Assembly: GCA_949987705.1 (NCBI GenBank)
Contig: OX465281.1
Location: forward strand, 238,225,143-238,289,142
Reading direction: 5' to 3'
Source: Thereva unica
Taxonomy: Eukaryota > Arthropoda > Insecta > Diptera > Therevidae
DNA: 64,000 nt
The notes beneath the pieces are model-generated. The model was not told the origin of the DNA. It searched no databases and saw nothing but the letters and a program-made list of their open reading frames with translations. Shown piece by piece: positions 11,014 through 20,505 of the stretch; position 1 is the stretch's first letter; each line of letters begins with the position of its first letter. Position numbers and translations under genes: made by a program.

Positions 11014-12507
11014 TGTTCAAAATTAGCAATTTAATTTCTGACTCATAAAAAAGGTGCCGGAAGGGTGTGATTCAATAAAAGATAACTTTTTCCACTAATC
11101 AAATTACTATTTATTTTCAATTAATTATTAGATTTTCTCAAATATAACTTCAGTAAAAATTCAACGAATTGCCAAAATAATTCAATTCAATCTTTAATTC
11201 GTTATTTATTACTTGAAATTTCGTATTTGTTTTGTAAATAAAAATTACCAAAATATTGCTTGCTTTGGTAACTTAAATGAATAACGCCACCTATCTGTCA
11301 GCGTGATGATTGATGTTTCGACTGATGTGTTCTGCAATTAGAACAGCCAGTAATAACCTTTGTGGTGCTGCACTCCGGTTTCGTTTCTTGTGAATCGCTT
11401 GGGATTTGCTTGCTGCTTGCTGCCTGGTTGCTGCTTGCTGCCTGGTTTCTGCTTGCTGCCCTGGTGGCTGCTTGTTGGACTGCTTTGCCTTGTTTCTTCG
11501 CAAATTCGTCCCTCTGTGGTTGGTTAGAGTAACTGCTGAAATCAACTTTGATGATTAAGTTACTGCTGCAGTAAAGACTTCAAGACTGTCTTTAATTCGG
11601 GCTTTACTAGGAAAAGACCTCAATTCTGTCTTTTCAGAATGCTAAGTTCGATACTTGAGCAGATTCTTTTTGCTGGGGAAAGACCTCAATTCTGTCTTTC
11701 CAGAATGCCAAGTTCAATACTTGAGCAGATTCTTTGAAATTGCTTTATTGTTAAAATCTCAATACCGATTTTATCTTCTAGTTCAAGACTCTAGAAAGAT
11801 TAAAAGCAATCTGATTTAACGCCGTCTGTGCGTCGGTATTTATTTCTACTCGAACAATAGCTGCGGCTATCCTTTGGCAGGGGGCTTCGTTCTCGAAGTA
11901 CATAATTTCGGGTTTATGTACTAGATCTGCGTGCGATGTCCGATCAGCTGTTCTTGTTTATCTTACGGCTGTCAAATGGAGTTTTCTTGTTTGGGTAAGT
12001 ATTGCATTTGGATTTTAAGTTTATTTACTAATTTTAGTTTATATTTTCAGGTTTTAGTGGGGGAATGGATTAGGAGGAGCCTGCGATTACTCCATTGGGG
12101 TTGCCAGGTGAGTATTTTTTTGGAACCTGTTTTTGATTTTTAATTAATACTTTTTGTTTACAGAATTTGGTCGATTTGCCGACGGCTTTTTGATGGATTT
12201 TCTGGTGGATTTTTCATCGCCTTGGGTTTTGATTTTTTCATCCTCGTTGGTTTTGAAAAAGGTAAGAACTTGTATATATTTCACATTTATATTTAATTAA
12301 TTCTTTTTTTACTTGCAGGTACGAATTTCTTGTTGTTTTTTGTTGTGTAGTGACGTCTTCTTCCGTGTGTGTTTTGTTTTCGTGATTTTGTGTATTCATG
12401 TAGTTTTGTTTGTTTATCTTTAATAAAAATGCAAGAACTTGAAAAATTAGAGTTTTATTTATAAATTCCTTTTGCTTTTTTGGTTGTTTTTCAGTGTGGC
12501 CGGAACA
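11014..12507 (-). repeat. BEL/Pao 5' LTR (right copy, 1494 bp)
   Basis: It duplicates 5799-7292. Minus-strand transcription of the element would start in this copy. ATTCC at 12508-12512 follows as the target duplication. Confidence 0.9.
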
Positions 12508-12749
12508 ATTCCTCGGGACAGTATCGTAATAACTATAATAATTCCTCGGGACAGTATCGTAATAATTATAATAATTTTTCCGGACAATTCCGCAGAGATT
12601 TTAACCACAATGTACGTAATAACGGTAACAGTGCACAACAAAGAAATTCGCAACCAACTAATCTTAATATAAGTCAACCGATGGATGTTGACAATATAAA
12701 TGCTCAAAGTGATGTAAACGATACAAATAGAGAATTTTTTACCAATTAG
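12508..12749 (+). pseudogene. gag: Errantivirus gag, 3' part
   Basis: The frame resumes directly after the BEL element inside the same NNYNNSSGQYR array and ends at the TAG at 12747-12749. It completes the basic, asparagine-rich Gag tail. The pol frame is already open from 12718, so the two overlap by about 32 nt. pol lies in the frame reached by a +1 (or -2) shift, not the -1 shift usually described for gypsy-like elements. Confidence 0.75.
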
Positions 12750-12810
12750 CCTCGGAAAAAAAAAGATTTATATACCTATAACTATAAATAACAAAAAATT
12801 TTGTGCTAAG

Positions 12811-15800
12811 ATGGATACGGGTTCTACTGTTAGTTTATTGAATTCTAGGAAAGTACCAAGTTATATTTATGAATTATTAAAAGGAAGCGTCAAAATTAAT
12901 ACAATTGATGGGGAAGTTAATAAGGAGACTGAATTTGTAAAAACTCACTGTCCTATAGAATTCCAACAGCCGGTTAATGCTCGAATGCGATGGGTTAAAA
13001 TTAGCTTGGACAAACAATATGATTTTCTTGTAGGCATGGATTGGATAGAAAAGAACGTGAAAGGTATTGAGGTAGAGGATAAAGAGATTGTTTTGAAAAA
13101 TGGGGCAAGGGTTCCGTTTCTGAGTAGAATTGTGGAAGAAGAAGTAAATGTCCTGGAAGAAGAAGTAAATGTCCTGGAAGAAAGTGAATTAGGTAATATA
13201 AAATTGAATCATTTGAACGACAAAGAACAAAACGGAGTAAAACGTTTATTAGAAAAGTATAAAAAGTTATTTTACAAAGAAGGAGATAGGCTAACCAACA
13301 CTACAAGTATTGTTCACGAAATAAAAACCATTACAAATGATCAGATTAACGCGAAATTATATAGATATCCACCACATCATGAAGAAGAAGTAAGAAAGCA
13401 AATGCGAGAAATGGAAACTCAAGGGATTATAAGGAAAAGTCGAAGTAAATACAGCTCTCCGATTATAGTAAGACCGAAGAAAATGGATAATTCTGGAGTG
13501 CAGAAATATAGAATAGTAGTGGATTACAGAAAACTTAATGACTTAACGGTAGATGATAAATATCCGCTACCAAATATAGACAGTATTTTAGACAAACTAG
13601 GTAAGGCGCAATACTTTAGTACGCTGGATTTAGCAAAAGGTTATCATCAGATTTTAGTAAAAGAAACAGATATCGAAAAAACTGCATTCGTTACACCAGC
13701 AGGGTTGTTTGAGTATGTCAGGATGCCATTCGGCCTCAAGAATGCCCCTGCCACCTTTCAACGATTAATGAATGAAGTACTTCGCGATGATATTAATAAA
13801 ATATGCGTCGTTTATCTCGATGATATCTTAGTCTTTTCCACGACTTTAGAAGAACATTTAAATTCTCTTGAAAAGATTTTTAAAAAACTAACGGAACACA
13901 ATCTCAAAATACAAGCAGATAAATGTAACTTCATGAAGAGGGAGACTGAATTTTTGGGTCACGTCTTGACCAAAGAAGGGATAAAACCCAATCCAAATAA
14001 AATAGAAGATATAAAAGCGGTTAATTTACCAAAGACGGAAAAGCAGTTAAAGAGTTTCTTGGGAATGACAGGTTTCTATAGGAAGTTCATTAGGGACTAT
14101 TCTAAAGTGGCGTATCCTCTAATAAAGTATCTGAGAAAAGATCTGAAAATAAATATTCATGATCCAGAGTATATAGAAGCATTCGAAAAATTAAAACTTT
14201 TGATAATATCACATCCTATCTTAAAATTCCCTGACTATAACAAACAATTCGTTGTTACAACTGATGCTAGCGACTATGCAATCGGGGCGGTTCTGTCGCA
14301 AGATGGCCATCCGATTTGTTTCGTTTCTAGAACTCTAAACCAGCACGAACGTAATTATAGCGTAACAGATAAAGAATTCTTAGCGATCGTGTATTCAGTA
14401 AACTATTTTAGGCCTTATTTGCATGGAAGTAAATTTAAAATTAGAACGGACCATGCACCAATAAAATATTTGAACTCTAAATATAAGGGAAAAGAATTTT
14501 CTCAACGGAATCAACGATGGCTTCTAAAGCTACAAGAATACAATTATGAAATTGAATACCTCCAAGGAAAAGAAAATAAAGTGGCTGATTTTCTGAGCCG
14601 ACTACAAAACAGTCCTCAAATAAACACCGATAATAGTAGTGAATCCAACATGGACCTATCGAATTCGGTACATTCCAATGAGGAACAGTTATTAGATCAT
14701 ATTATGATTAAAGAAGGAATAGTCAACATATATAAAACGCAAATAATATTGACTTACAGTCCTAGTAAAGAAGTAGAAACTAAACATAAGAGAACGATTA
14801 TACAAATTAATCCACGAGTTGAGGAGGAAATTATTAATGAAATGTTAAAGAAATATATAAAATCAGGTCGTATCGGGATATATTCTGAAGTACAAGATAC
14901 AGATTACAATAAAGTCCAGCAATGCATTATTAAGTCATTTTCAGGAAATAAAAATTTCAAATTCATTAAAGCTACAAAGAGAGCCAGAGAAATAGAAAAC
15001 GAGGAGGATTGTCACAAACAAATTGCACTTTACCATACGAAGGAGTCGTTACACAGCGGGATTAACGAAACATATAGAACCTTAAAAGACAAAATTTATT
15101 ACCCTAAATTACAAGAGCAAATACAAATCGTTATCAATAATTGTGAAAAATGTAAGGGAATCAAATACGATAGAAAGCCGATTAAACCAATTTTTCATTT
15201 AACGGAGACACCATGTAACAAGAACGATATTATCCACTTGGATATCTTTCACTACAAGAAGCAATCATTTGTCACTATTATCGATAAGTTAACTAAATTT
15301 TCGGTGGGTTATTTGATAAACGATAGAAATTGGGCCAAGAAAATTGCAATATTAGAAGGGTATGTCGCTACTTTTGGTAAACCTAATAAGATTATCATGG
15401 ATAATGAATTTAAATCTGAACAACTTAAGAAGTATATTCAAGAAAACGGAATAGAGGTCCATTGGACCAAGCCCAACAGCCATACCGGGAATGCGGATGT
15501 AGAAAGACTCCATTCCACACTAATAGAAAAATTGCAAGCTATTGAAGAAGAAATGACCCTCGAGCAAAAAATGCAAAAGGCAATTGGTAATTATAATGAT
15601 AGGTACCATACCACAATTGAAATGACTCCAAGGCAAGCAAATAATTTAACTAACATTGATATACTAATAGATAAAATAAATAAAAAGAAAATCTGGAATA
15701 TTAATAAGCTAAATAGAAATAGGGAACACTATGTGGAAACGAGACAAGAAGGTTTCATTAAAAATTATAAACGAGTTAGACATAAGGACGAACCGTATTT

Positions 15801-15963
15801 TAGAAAATATCAATTAAGGAATGTAAATCCAATTAATATTAAACGACCATCCAAATTTTCAGGTCATAGGGCTAATCTTTCTCTGGCTGATAACGACAGT
15901 ACAAGGAGCATTACAGGTACATCCTATTCAAGAAGAAATAGGATATGTCAAGATAAAAATTAA
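12811..15963 (+). CDS. pol: Errantivirus Pol: protease, reverse transcriptase, RNase H, integrase
   Basis: This is an intact 1050-codon frame, also open upstream to 12718, so in vivo it should be made as Gag-Pol. The first ATG happens to fall at the protease active site (DTGST, residues 2-6). The RT palm has VVYLDD (active aspartates near 337-338). RNase H begins around TTDASDYAIGAV (near 483). Integrase has an HHCC zinc site (H741, H748, C778, C781) and a DDE triad placed at D811, D864 and E898. Together these copy the RNA genome into DNA and insert it. No stop or frameshift is seen. Codon use is strongly A/T-ending, like the element's other genes. The last roughly 33 codons overlap the env leader in another frame. 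Confidence 0.92.
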   Translation: MDTGSTVSLLNSRKVPSYIYELLKGSVKINTIDGEVNKETEFVKTHCPIEFQQPVNARMRWVKISLDKQYDFLVGMDWIEKNVKGIEVEDKEIVLKNGARVPFLSRIVEEEVNVLEEEVNVLEESELGNIKLNHLNDKEQNGVKRLLEKYKKLFYKEGDRLTNTTSIVHEIKTITNDQINAKLYRYPPHHEEEVRKQMREMETQGIIRKSRSKYSSPIIVRPKKMDNSGVQKYRIVVDYRKLNDLTVDDKYPLPNIDSILDKLGKAQYFSTLDLAKGYHQILVKETDIEKTAFVTPAGLFEYVRMPFGLKNAPATFQRLMNEVLRDDINKICVVYLDDILVFSTTLEEHLNSLEKIFKKLTEHNLKIQADKCNFMKRETEFLGHVLTKEGIKPNPNKIEDIKAVNLPKTEKQLKSFLGMTGFYRKFIRDYSKVAYPLIKYLRKDLKINIHDPEYIEAFEKLKLLIISHPILKFPDYNKQFVVTTDASDYAIGAVLSQDGHPICFVSRTLNQHERNYSVTDKEFLAIVYSVNYFRPYLHGSKFKIRTDHAPIKYLNSKYKGKEFSQRNQRWLLKLQEYNYEIEYLQGKENKVADFLSRLQNSPQINTDNSSESNMDLSNSVHSNEEQLLDHIMIKEGIVNIYKTQIILTYSPSKEVETKHKRTIIQINPRVEEEIINEMLKKYIKSGRIGIYSEVQDTDYNKVQQCIIKSFSGNKNFKFIKATKRAREIENEEDCHKQIALYHTKESLHSGINETYRTLKDKIYYPKLQEQIQIVINNCEKCKGIKYDRKPIKPIFHLTETPCNKNDIIHLDIFHYKKQSFVTIIDKLTKFSVGYLINDRNWAKKIAILEGYVATFGKPNKIIMDNEFKSEQLKKYIQENGIEVHWTKPNSHTGNADVERLHSTLIEKLQAIEEEMTLEQKMQKAIGNYNDRYHTTIEMTPRQANNLTNIDILIDKINKKKIWNINKLNRNREHYVETRQEGFIKNYKRVRHKDEPYFRKYQLRNVNPINIKRPSKFSGHRANLSLADNDSTRSITGTSYSRRNRICQDKN

Positions 15964-17401
15964 ACAAGTGGAGATAGCCAATGAAACAGACACTATATTG
16001 CATCTAATAAACCCTCCAGAAATGGTAAATATTTTAAACACTTTAGAGCGTAATATAGAATATTTAAGGACAGATGACAAAAAATCGCTGTATACCGAAA
16101 TTAAAATAATCAAAAGTAAACTTAGATCAATACAAAATCCAGCTAGACAAAAGAGAGGACTAATTAATATAGTAGGTCAAAGTATGAATTGGTTATTTGG
16201 AACTATGGATGATAGCGATAGACAGGAAATAATAGAGCATTTAGCAGCCGTGGAAGCAAATAATCACAAAGCTATTCAAAATCTGAACGAACAGATTAAA
16301 ATAAATGAACATTATAGTAAAGCATTATCCGATTTAAAAGTATTACTTGAAGACGACCGACAGAAAATTTTAAAAGCACTTAATGACACTAACGAAACTC
16401 TACATGAATTAAATTACAAAGTTTTGTTTTTAGATCAGGAAACCAAGCTTAGATATTTAGAAAATAAAGTAAATCAGATTCTAGACAATATAATGGCCAC
16501 AAAACATAATATTTTCCACCCTAGTATGCTTACTTTGCAAGAATTGGATACTTATCAAATAGATATTCATAAACTAAAACTCCTTAAAGCAGGCATTATG
16601 GAATATAAAAACCAATATTTAATATTCGCTATAAAAATTCCAAAATATTACATATTAAAAGATGTACATTTAATTAAATCAATAACTAATTCGGAAAATT
16701 TTGAAATTAGAGAATCCGATGAACAAGTTATAGAAATAAATAATAAAATCTATCACTATGATGGAGAAGTAGAAATAAAGGATTTAAAATTAAGCAATAA
16801 CTGTGTTTTTCAAAATTCTTGTACATTAATATATAATAATGTTACTAGTGTAGAAGAGCTAGATGAAGAAACTATTTTAGTAAAAAATATGTACCAAGAA
16901 ACACTATTACAAAATTGCGATAAAAGAAGCATTAAGTTAAATGGTAATTATTTAATAAATTTTAATAATTGTACGATAGGCATAAGAAATCAAAAATTTT
17001 CAAACAAAAAAATAACATTCTTAGATAAGTATTACTATCCCTCTGCAATTAATAGTACTAAGTTCGCAAAACCAATAGATTTTGATGATATTGTACTAAA
17101 TAAAATAAATAATATACAAGAAATTCAAGAAATTAAGTATCAAAAGAGAATGATGTATGGGACAAGTATAGGAACATTTATCGTATGGATAATCACTTTT
17201 GTAATTATAATTTCGTATGCATTGTGGAAGAATAAAAAGAACAAGATCAATATAATAAATTTGAAGTCGGAGACTTCTGACCCAAACCGGGGAAGAGTTA
17301 CATACTTAGAGTTGAAAAATGCAACAAATGCACAATTTAATCAACCGGACGTATCCGATACATTAAAAATAAAGCCAAAAGAAAAACCATTAGCTTGGTA
17401 G
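15863..17401 (+). CDS. env: Errantivirus Env (fusion glycoprotein-like), spliced leader
   Basis: The frame is open upstream of the ATG at 15968, back to a good splice acceptor (TTTTCAG ending at 15862). The first codons after that acceptor encode a strongly hydrophobic stretch of about 15 residues, which suits a signal peptide. In gypsy, env is likewise translated from a spliced subgenomic RNA. Counted from 15968, a furin-type site RQKR lies at residues 60-63, followed by a glycine-rich hydrophobic segment of the insect Env/baculovirus F type. Several N-x-S/T sites follow, then a transmembrane helix near residues 400-421 and a cytoplasmic tail. The last codons lie in the 3' LTR. The frame is intact. 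The 5' donor was not identified. Confidence 0.8.
   Translation, partial: VIGLIFLWLITTVQGALQVHPIQEEIGYVKIKIKQVEIANETDTILHLINPPEMVNILNTLERNIEYLRTDDKKSLYTEIKIIKSKLRSIQNPARQKRGLINIVGQSMNWLFGTMDDSDRQEIIEHLAAVEANNHKAIQNLNEQIKINEHYSKALSDLKVLLEDDRQKILKALNDTNETLHELNYKVLFLDQETKLRYLENKVNQILDNIMATKHNIFHPSMLTLQELDTYQIDIHKLKLLKAGIMEYKNQYLIFAIKIPKYYILKDVHLIKSITNSENFEIRESDEQVIEINNKIYHYDGEVEIKDLKLSNNCVFQNSCTLIYNNVTSVEELDEETILVKNMYQETLLQNCDKRSIKLNGNYLINFNNCTIGIRNQKFSNKKITFLDKYYYPSAINSTKFAKPIDFDDIVLNKINNIQEIQEIKYQKRMMYGTSIGTFIVWIITFVIIISYALWKNKKNKINIINLKSETSDPNRGRVTYLELKNATNAQFNQPDVSDTLKIKPKEKPLAW
17283..17295 (+). other. Errantivirus polypurine tract
   Basis: CAAACCGGGGAAG directly precedes the 3' LTR. It lies inside the env coding sequence, as is usual when env runs into the LTR. 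Confidence 0.6.
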
Positions 17402-17599
17402 ATTATATTCCACACTGCATCCGATAAAACTGCTGACTTAGGAAAAGATAAGAAAAGTAAAATGTAATTTTTGAATAAGGATAGTCAGTCTGTCGGAAAT
17501 TATATTAGAGTTCGGTTTGTTCTATTAATAAAGTTAAATAAATTTGAAGTGAGCTTTTTATTTCTCTAATTGATCAATAATTATCCAAAATATATTACT
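17296..17599 (+). repeat. Errantivirus 3' LTR (304 bp)
   Basis: It appears identical to 4427-4730. CGCG at 17600-17603 repeats the left target tetramer. The outer TIR element resumes at once with GCGCGAATCC. Confidence 0.9.
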
Positions 17600-17603
17600 C
17601 GCG

Positions 17604-18027
17604 CGAATCCAAATTATTTTAGATCGGTCGCGCGTAGCCGCTCGAATCAGGAAATAATTTTCTCCAAAGCTTTCTATATTTAAAATAAAATAAATCTACC
17701 CTGCGATTTCTTGACGCTATAATTAAAAGAAAAATCGTAGGAATTCAATGAATGTGTTTTGGATAAATTGGTCGAGGCGAAAAGATGGAAAAAAGTTAAT
17801 AATAGTAGCGAAAACAAGTTTTTTCACTTTTTAGGTACGAAAAATTGTTGTTTTGGAAAACAAAAAATACTACATAATAGTACTTAAAAAGACGAAAAAT
17901 ATGAGTTTTGCACCATTGAAATCGGTCAACAACTTTTTGCAGAAAAATTCAAAACCCGTTAAAAATGACAATTTTTTGGACATTTAATTATAGTGAGTGT
18001 AATTATCGTAGAACCTAGTGTCAAGGA
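17604..18027. other. Middle section of the outer TIR element
   Basis: It is non-coding and AT-rich, and joins the left TIR arm (before 4427) to the internal palindrome. From about 17986 it matches in reverse complement 20815-20862 around GTAATTATCGTAGAACC. Confidence 0.6.
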
Positions 18028-18031
18028 TTAA

Positions 18032-18048
18032 CCCTCGCTTCCTGTCTG
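18032..18048 (+). repeat. piggyBac left TIR
   Basis: CCCTCGCTTCCTGTCTG is the exact inverse of 20489-20505. A palindromic GGGGTC(N6)GACCCC block follows at 18074-18091. Confidence 0.9.
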
Positions 18049-18386
18049 CTTTTAAAATACATTAACGCTGGCTGGGGTCTTTTTTGACCCCAAGCCATTT
18101 TTTAAGGCAAAACTATTGTTACATGCGCGCATATCAGTTCTATATGTATAACTTATATAGTAGAAGTATATATGTATATACTATATATACATATGTATAC
18201 ATATATATACATATGTATACATATATATAGATATATATATGCGATGTATGTGTTTATGGTATACAGCGAGTTTACAGTCAAAACATACAGTAAAATTAAA
18301 ATGTTTTATTTTCGTTTATCATACATAAATAAATTCTAAATTTGCTTCTTGCATAGCAGTACAAATGTGTTCAGTTCACTCGCTCT

Positions 18387-20078
18387 CTACAACGAATTTT
18401 CAGTGCAATCCAGGCACAATACCTCTGTCACAGAATGCTCTTTGCAAACAAACACCTTACACTTCATGCAGGTTTGCATTGTTTTTTTGTCGGATTTCCT
18501 GGAACATCTTCCACATCTTCCTCGCTTGTTGCCCCGATTTTGTGGTTGTGCCGCAGTGATCAAATGATTGAAGCCGATATCGCGCACAGCTCGCAGAATT
18601 TTCTCGGTCTTACATTGAGGCAGTAGCAGTCGACGGGCGATCTCAGGACATACTAGTTCCTTGGAAAGCTGCTTCAAGAACGTTCGCCTTGAATTTTTCC
18701 CTTTGTAGGTAGGGTCTATTTCTGCAAACAACTTGTATGCGTTTATGCCAGCGAAGTCCACAATGTCGAAGAACACTGCGAGTGGCCATCTTCTCGTGCC
18801 GCGTTTTGCAGAATAAATCCGTGCCATTTGGTCGACAGTATCTACTCCTGACTTTGTTGAATTGTAGAACAATATGACTTCGGGTTTCTTGTGATCCTCG
18901 GTGGATATGTCAGCTTTGTTTTTTTTCTGCACATAAGATGCAATCAGAGTTTTCTTAGCGTAAGCGAAAACGGTAGAAAGCTCTCCTCTTCCCTTTGACG
19001 GCAGCATTTCCTTTGGTAGCTCAGTGCGGTTTTTCCTCATTGTACCAACCAATGTCATGTTCTTTTGAAGCAGTTCTTGCGCAAGGGAAAAACTTGTGAA
19101 AAAGTTGTCTGTCGTTATGTTTCTTCCAGTGCCTGCTAGGTGTTCGACTAAATCCAGCACTACACGCTTGCCTTGGTTTTGTTCTCGCTGGTTTCCAATT
19201 TTTCCGGGATAAATTTGCAGGTTTACCAAGTACTGATTTTCACAATCAACGGCAGCCCAGAATTTAATTCCGTACTTTCCTGGCTTCGAAGGAATATAGA
19301 CCTTGAACCCACATCGTCCTCGGAAAGTACAGAGATGCTCATCCACAGTGATGTTTGAAGATGGAATATAAGATTCTCGGCATTGGTTCGCAAACTTATC
19401 GAGTAACTCCAGAATTGCCTCTGCCTTGTTGCCTGAAGCGTCCTTTCTTGCTTGTCGTGTTTCTTTGTTGTCGAATCGTAGACTTCGTAATATGTCTTCG
19501 AATCTGGCTCGACTCATTGTTGCCCTGAAGATGGAGAAACCATACTCTTCTGACCAGAATTCACGAAGGATCTTTCCTCGACCCTTTTCCACTCCATACA
19601 TCAACAGCAGTCCAAGGAATGCAAGAAGTTCCGTTCTGTCGATGTTAGTCCAGCGGGTAAAGTATTCATGATCCTTTTTCAGATAAGATGCACGCTGATT
19701 GGTGTATTCGATGACGAGGTCCAACATATCGTCGGTAAAGAACTTTCGGAAGGAATCCACTTTTGACTCAATTTGCATATTCGCCGGAAGGCCGGGTGAA
19801 AACTTTATTATGTTCCGCGATGGTTGCCTTCGAACGACAGGTGGCTGAGGGCTCCAATTTATCATGCCATCCTTGCTGATGTATGCGGCAGTCTGATCGT
19901 CGTTTTCTTCATCCGAATTCCCTGAATCATCCTCGTCCTCACTATTCGAGAGTATAATGTCCTCTTCTGCGTCACTTCCGTCACTGGCGTCATCTTCCTC
20001 AGATAAATTTAGCATTTCTAGGACTTCATCGATGTCCAATGCACCTTGACGACTTGTGCTTGCCATTTTGTATGCCAA
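18387..20078 (-). CDS. piggyBac transposase
   Basis: A 563-residue protein of full length for the family; it cuts and pastes the element at TTAA. Residues 1-100 are an acidic, disordered N-terminus; a second ATG four codons in (MASTS) is an equally good start. The DDE core (DDE_Tnp_1_7 type) shows TVDEHL (D246), ITTDNFF (D324) and GVDTVDQM (D413/D416), which match the three catalytic aspartates of piggyBac enzymes. The C-terminus (about 521-558) is a cysteine-rich zinc-binding domain of the pattern CGRCSRK...CMKCKVFVC...CLDC, used for TIR or chromatin binding. No stop, frameshift or missing key residue is seen. The gene fills most of the transposon. It may be read from a promoter near 20100-20480. 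Confidence 0.92.
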   Translation of the reverse strand: MAYKMASTSRQGALDIDEVLEMLNLSEEDDASDGSDAEEDIILSNSEDEDDSGNSDEENDDQTAAYISKDGMINWSPQPPVVRRQPSRNIIKFSPGLPANMQIESKVDSFRKFFTDDMLDLVIEYTNQRASYLKKDHEYFTRWTNIDRTELLAFLGLLLMYGVEKGRGKILREFWSEEYGFSIFRATMSRARFEDILRSLRFDNKETRQARKDASGNKAEAILELLDKFANQCRESYIPSSNITVDEHLCTFRGRCGFKVYIPSKPGKYGIKFWAAVDCENQYLVNLQIYPGKIGNQREQNQGKRVVLDLVEHLAGTGRNITTDNFFTSFSLAQELLQKNMTLVGTMRKNRTELPKEMLPSKGRGELSTVFAYAKKTLIASYVQKKNKADISTEDHKKPEVILFYNSTKSGVDTVDQMARIYSAKRGTRRWPLAVFFDIVDFAGINAYKLFAEIDPTYKGKNSRRTFLKQLSKELVCPEIARRLLLPQCKTEKILRAVRDIGFNHLITAAQPQNRGNKRGRCGRCSRKSDKKTMQTCMKCKVFVCKEHSVTEVLCLDCTENSL

Positions 20079-20085
20079 AATTCAA

Positions 20086-20152
20086 CCAAACAAACAAAAC
20101 AAACACTAAATACAAACAAAACAAACACTAAATACAAACAAAACAAACAAAA
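20086..20152. repeat. AC-rich tandem repeat in the piggyBac 5' leader
   Basis: A unit of about 24 bp containing AAACAAACACTAAATAC is repeated about two and a half times directly upstream of the transposase start. It shortens or lengthens the leader only and does not affect the frame. Confidence 0.7.
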
Positions 20153-20294
20153 TGCACTATCTACTTTGAGGCTTCCAAAGTTATGCAGCACACTGTACAC
20201 TATGATGTAGTCGTTTCCGAGATGATGCAATACATTGTACGTGATGATGCAATTTATTGTTTCCGGGAAAGCAGGCAAAAAAAAAAACATGTAA

Positions 20295-20319
20295 CCTGTC
20301 TGGGGTCAATTTTGACCCC
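20295..20319 (+). repeat. Internal copy of the piggyBac right terminus
   Basis: CCTGTCTGGGGTC followed by a GACCCC arm reproduces, in inverted orientation, the terminal block at 20472-20496 with two differences in the spacer. It places an inverted pseudo-end about 150 bp inside the true right end. Confidence 0.75.
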
Positions 20320-20488
20320 ACGCGTAATTAATTGCTAATAAATAAATAACGATCCGTCCTGGATCCTCGAAAATTTCGGAAATTAAAGATTAATCATGCA
20401 ACTTAAAAGTCAACAAGAGTGGGCCATATTGGTAAAAAAAATTCTTTTGTATTAAGCATTGAATGGAACTTGGGGTCAAAAAAGACCC

Positions 20489-20505
20489 CAGACAGGAAGC
20501 GAGGG
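20489..20505 (-). repeat. piggyBac right TIR
   Basis: CAGACAGGAAGCGAGGG is followed by TTAA. It overlaps by one base the palindrome GGGGTC(N6)GACCCC at 20472-20489. Confidence 0.9.

Larger units (their letters stand above)
5799..12507 (-). mobile_element. BEL/Pao LTR retrotransposon, internally deleted, inserted in errantivirus gag
   Basis: Two 1494-bp LTRs (5799-7292 and 11014-12507) with TGTT...AACA termini bound a 3.7-kb interior. ATTCC lies immediately outside each end (5794-5798 and 12508-12512), a 5-bp target duplication as expected for BEL/Pao. The element is read right to left. It has a tRNA-Tyr PBS next to the right LTR and a purine tract next to the left one. Gag and protease are open, but part of RT and almost all of the integrase are missing. 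The copy therefore could move only with help from another element. The LTRs appear identical in the segments compared, so the insertion is recent and younger than the errantivirus. Confidence 0.9.
4427..17599 (+). mobile_element. Errantivirus (Ty3/gypsy endogenous retrovirus of insects), nearly intact
   Basis: The order is 5' LTR, tRNA-Ser-type PBS, gag, pol, env, purine tract, 3' LTR, all on the plus strand. The two 304-bp LTRs read identically by eye and begin AGTTA and end ATTACT, which fits the AGT...ACT termini of errantiviruses. The flanking CGCG duplication shows that the ends are original. The only large lesion is the antisense BEL/Pao element at 5799-12507 inside gag. pol and env are open throughout, so this is a young insertion. 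It is antisense to the host gene and lies in intron 2 or beyond. Confidence 0.9.
18032..20505 (-). mobile_element. piggyBac-family transposon, structurally intact
   Basis: The element is 2474 bp long and flanked by TTAA on both sides (18028-18031 and 20506-20509). Its perfect 17-bp terminal inverted repeats begin CCCTCGCTTCCTGTCTG and end with the reverse complement. Inside lies one uninterrupted transposase gene on the minus strand. With the exact TTAA duplication, perfect TIRs and an open transposase, nothing visible prevents it from being active. Confidence 0.92.

Noticed and set aside
18160..18245. Regulatory element in the ATATAC-rich tract
   Set aside because: It is a simple TATATACATATG microsatellite inside piggyBac, with no further signal.
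20018..20290. Hydrophobic minus-strand frame upstream of the piggyBac transposase
   Set aside because: It arises from the AC-rich tandem repeat in the leader and overlaps the transposase start in another frame.
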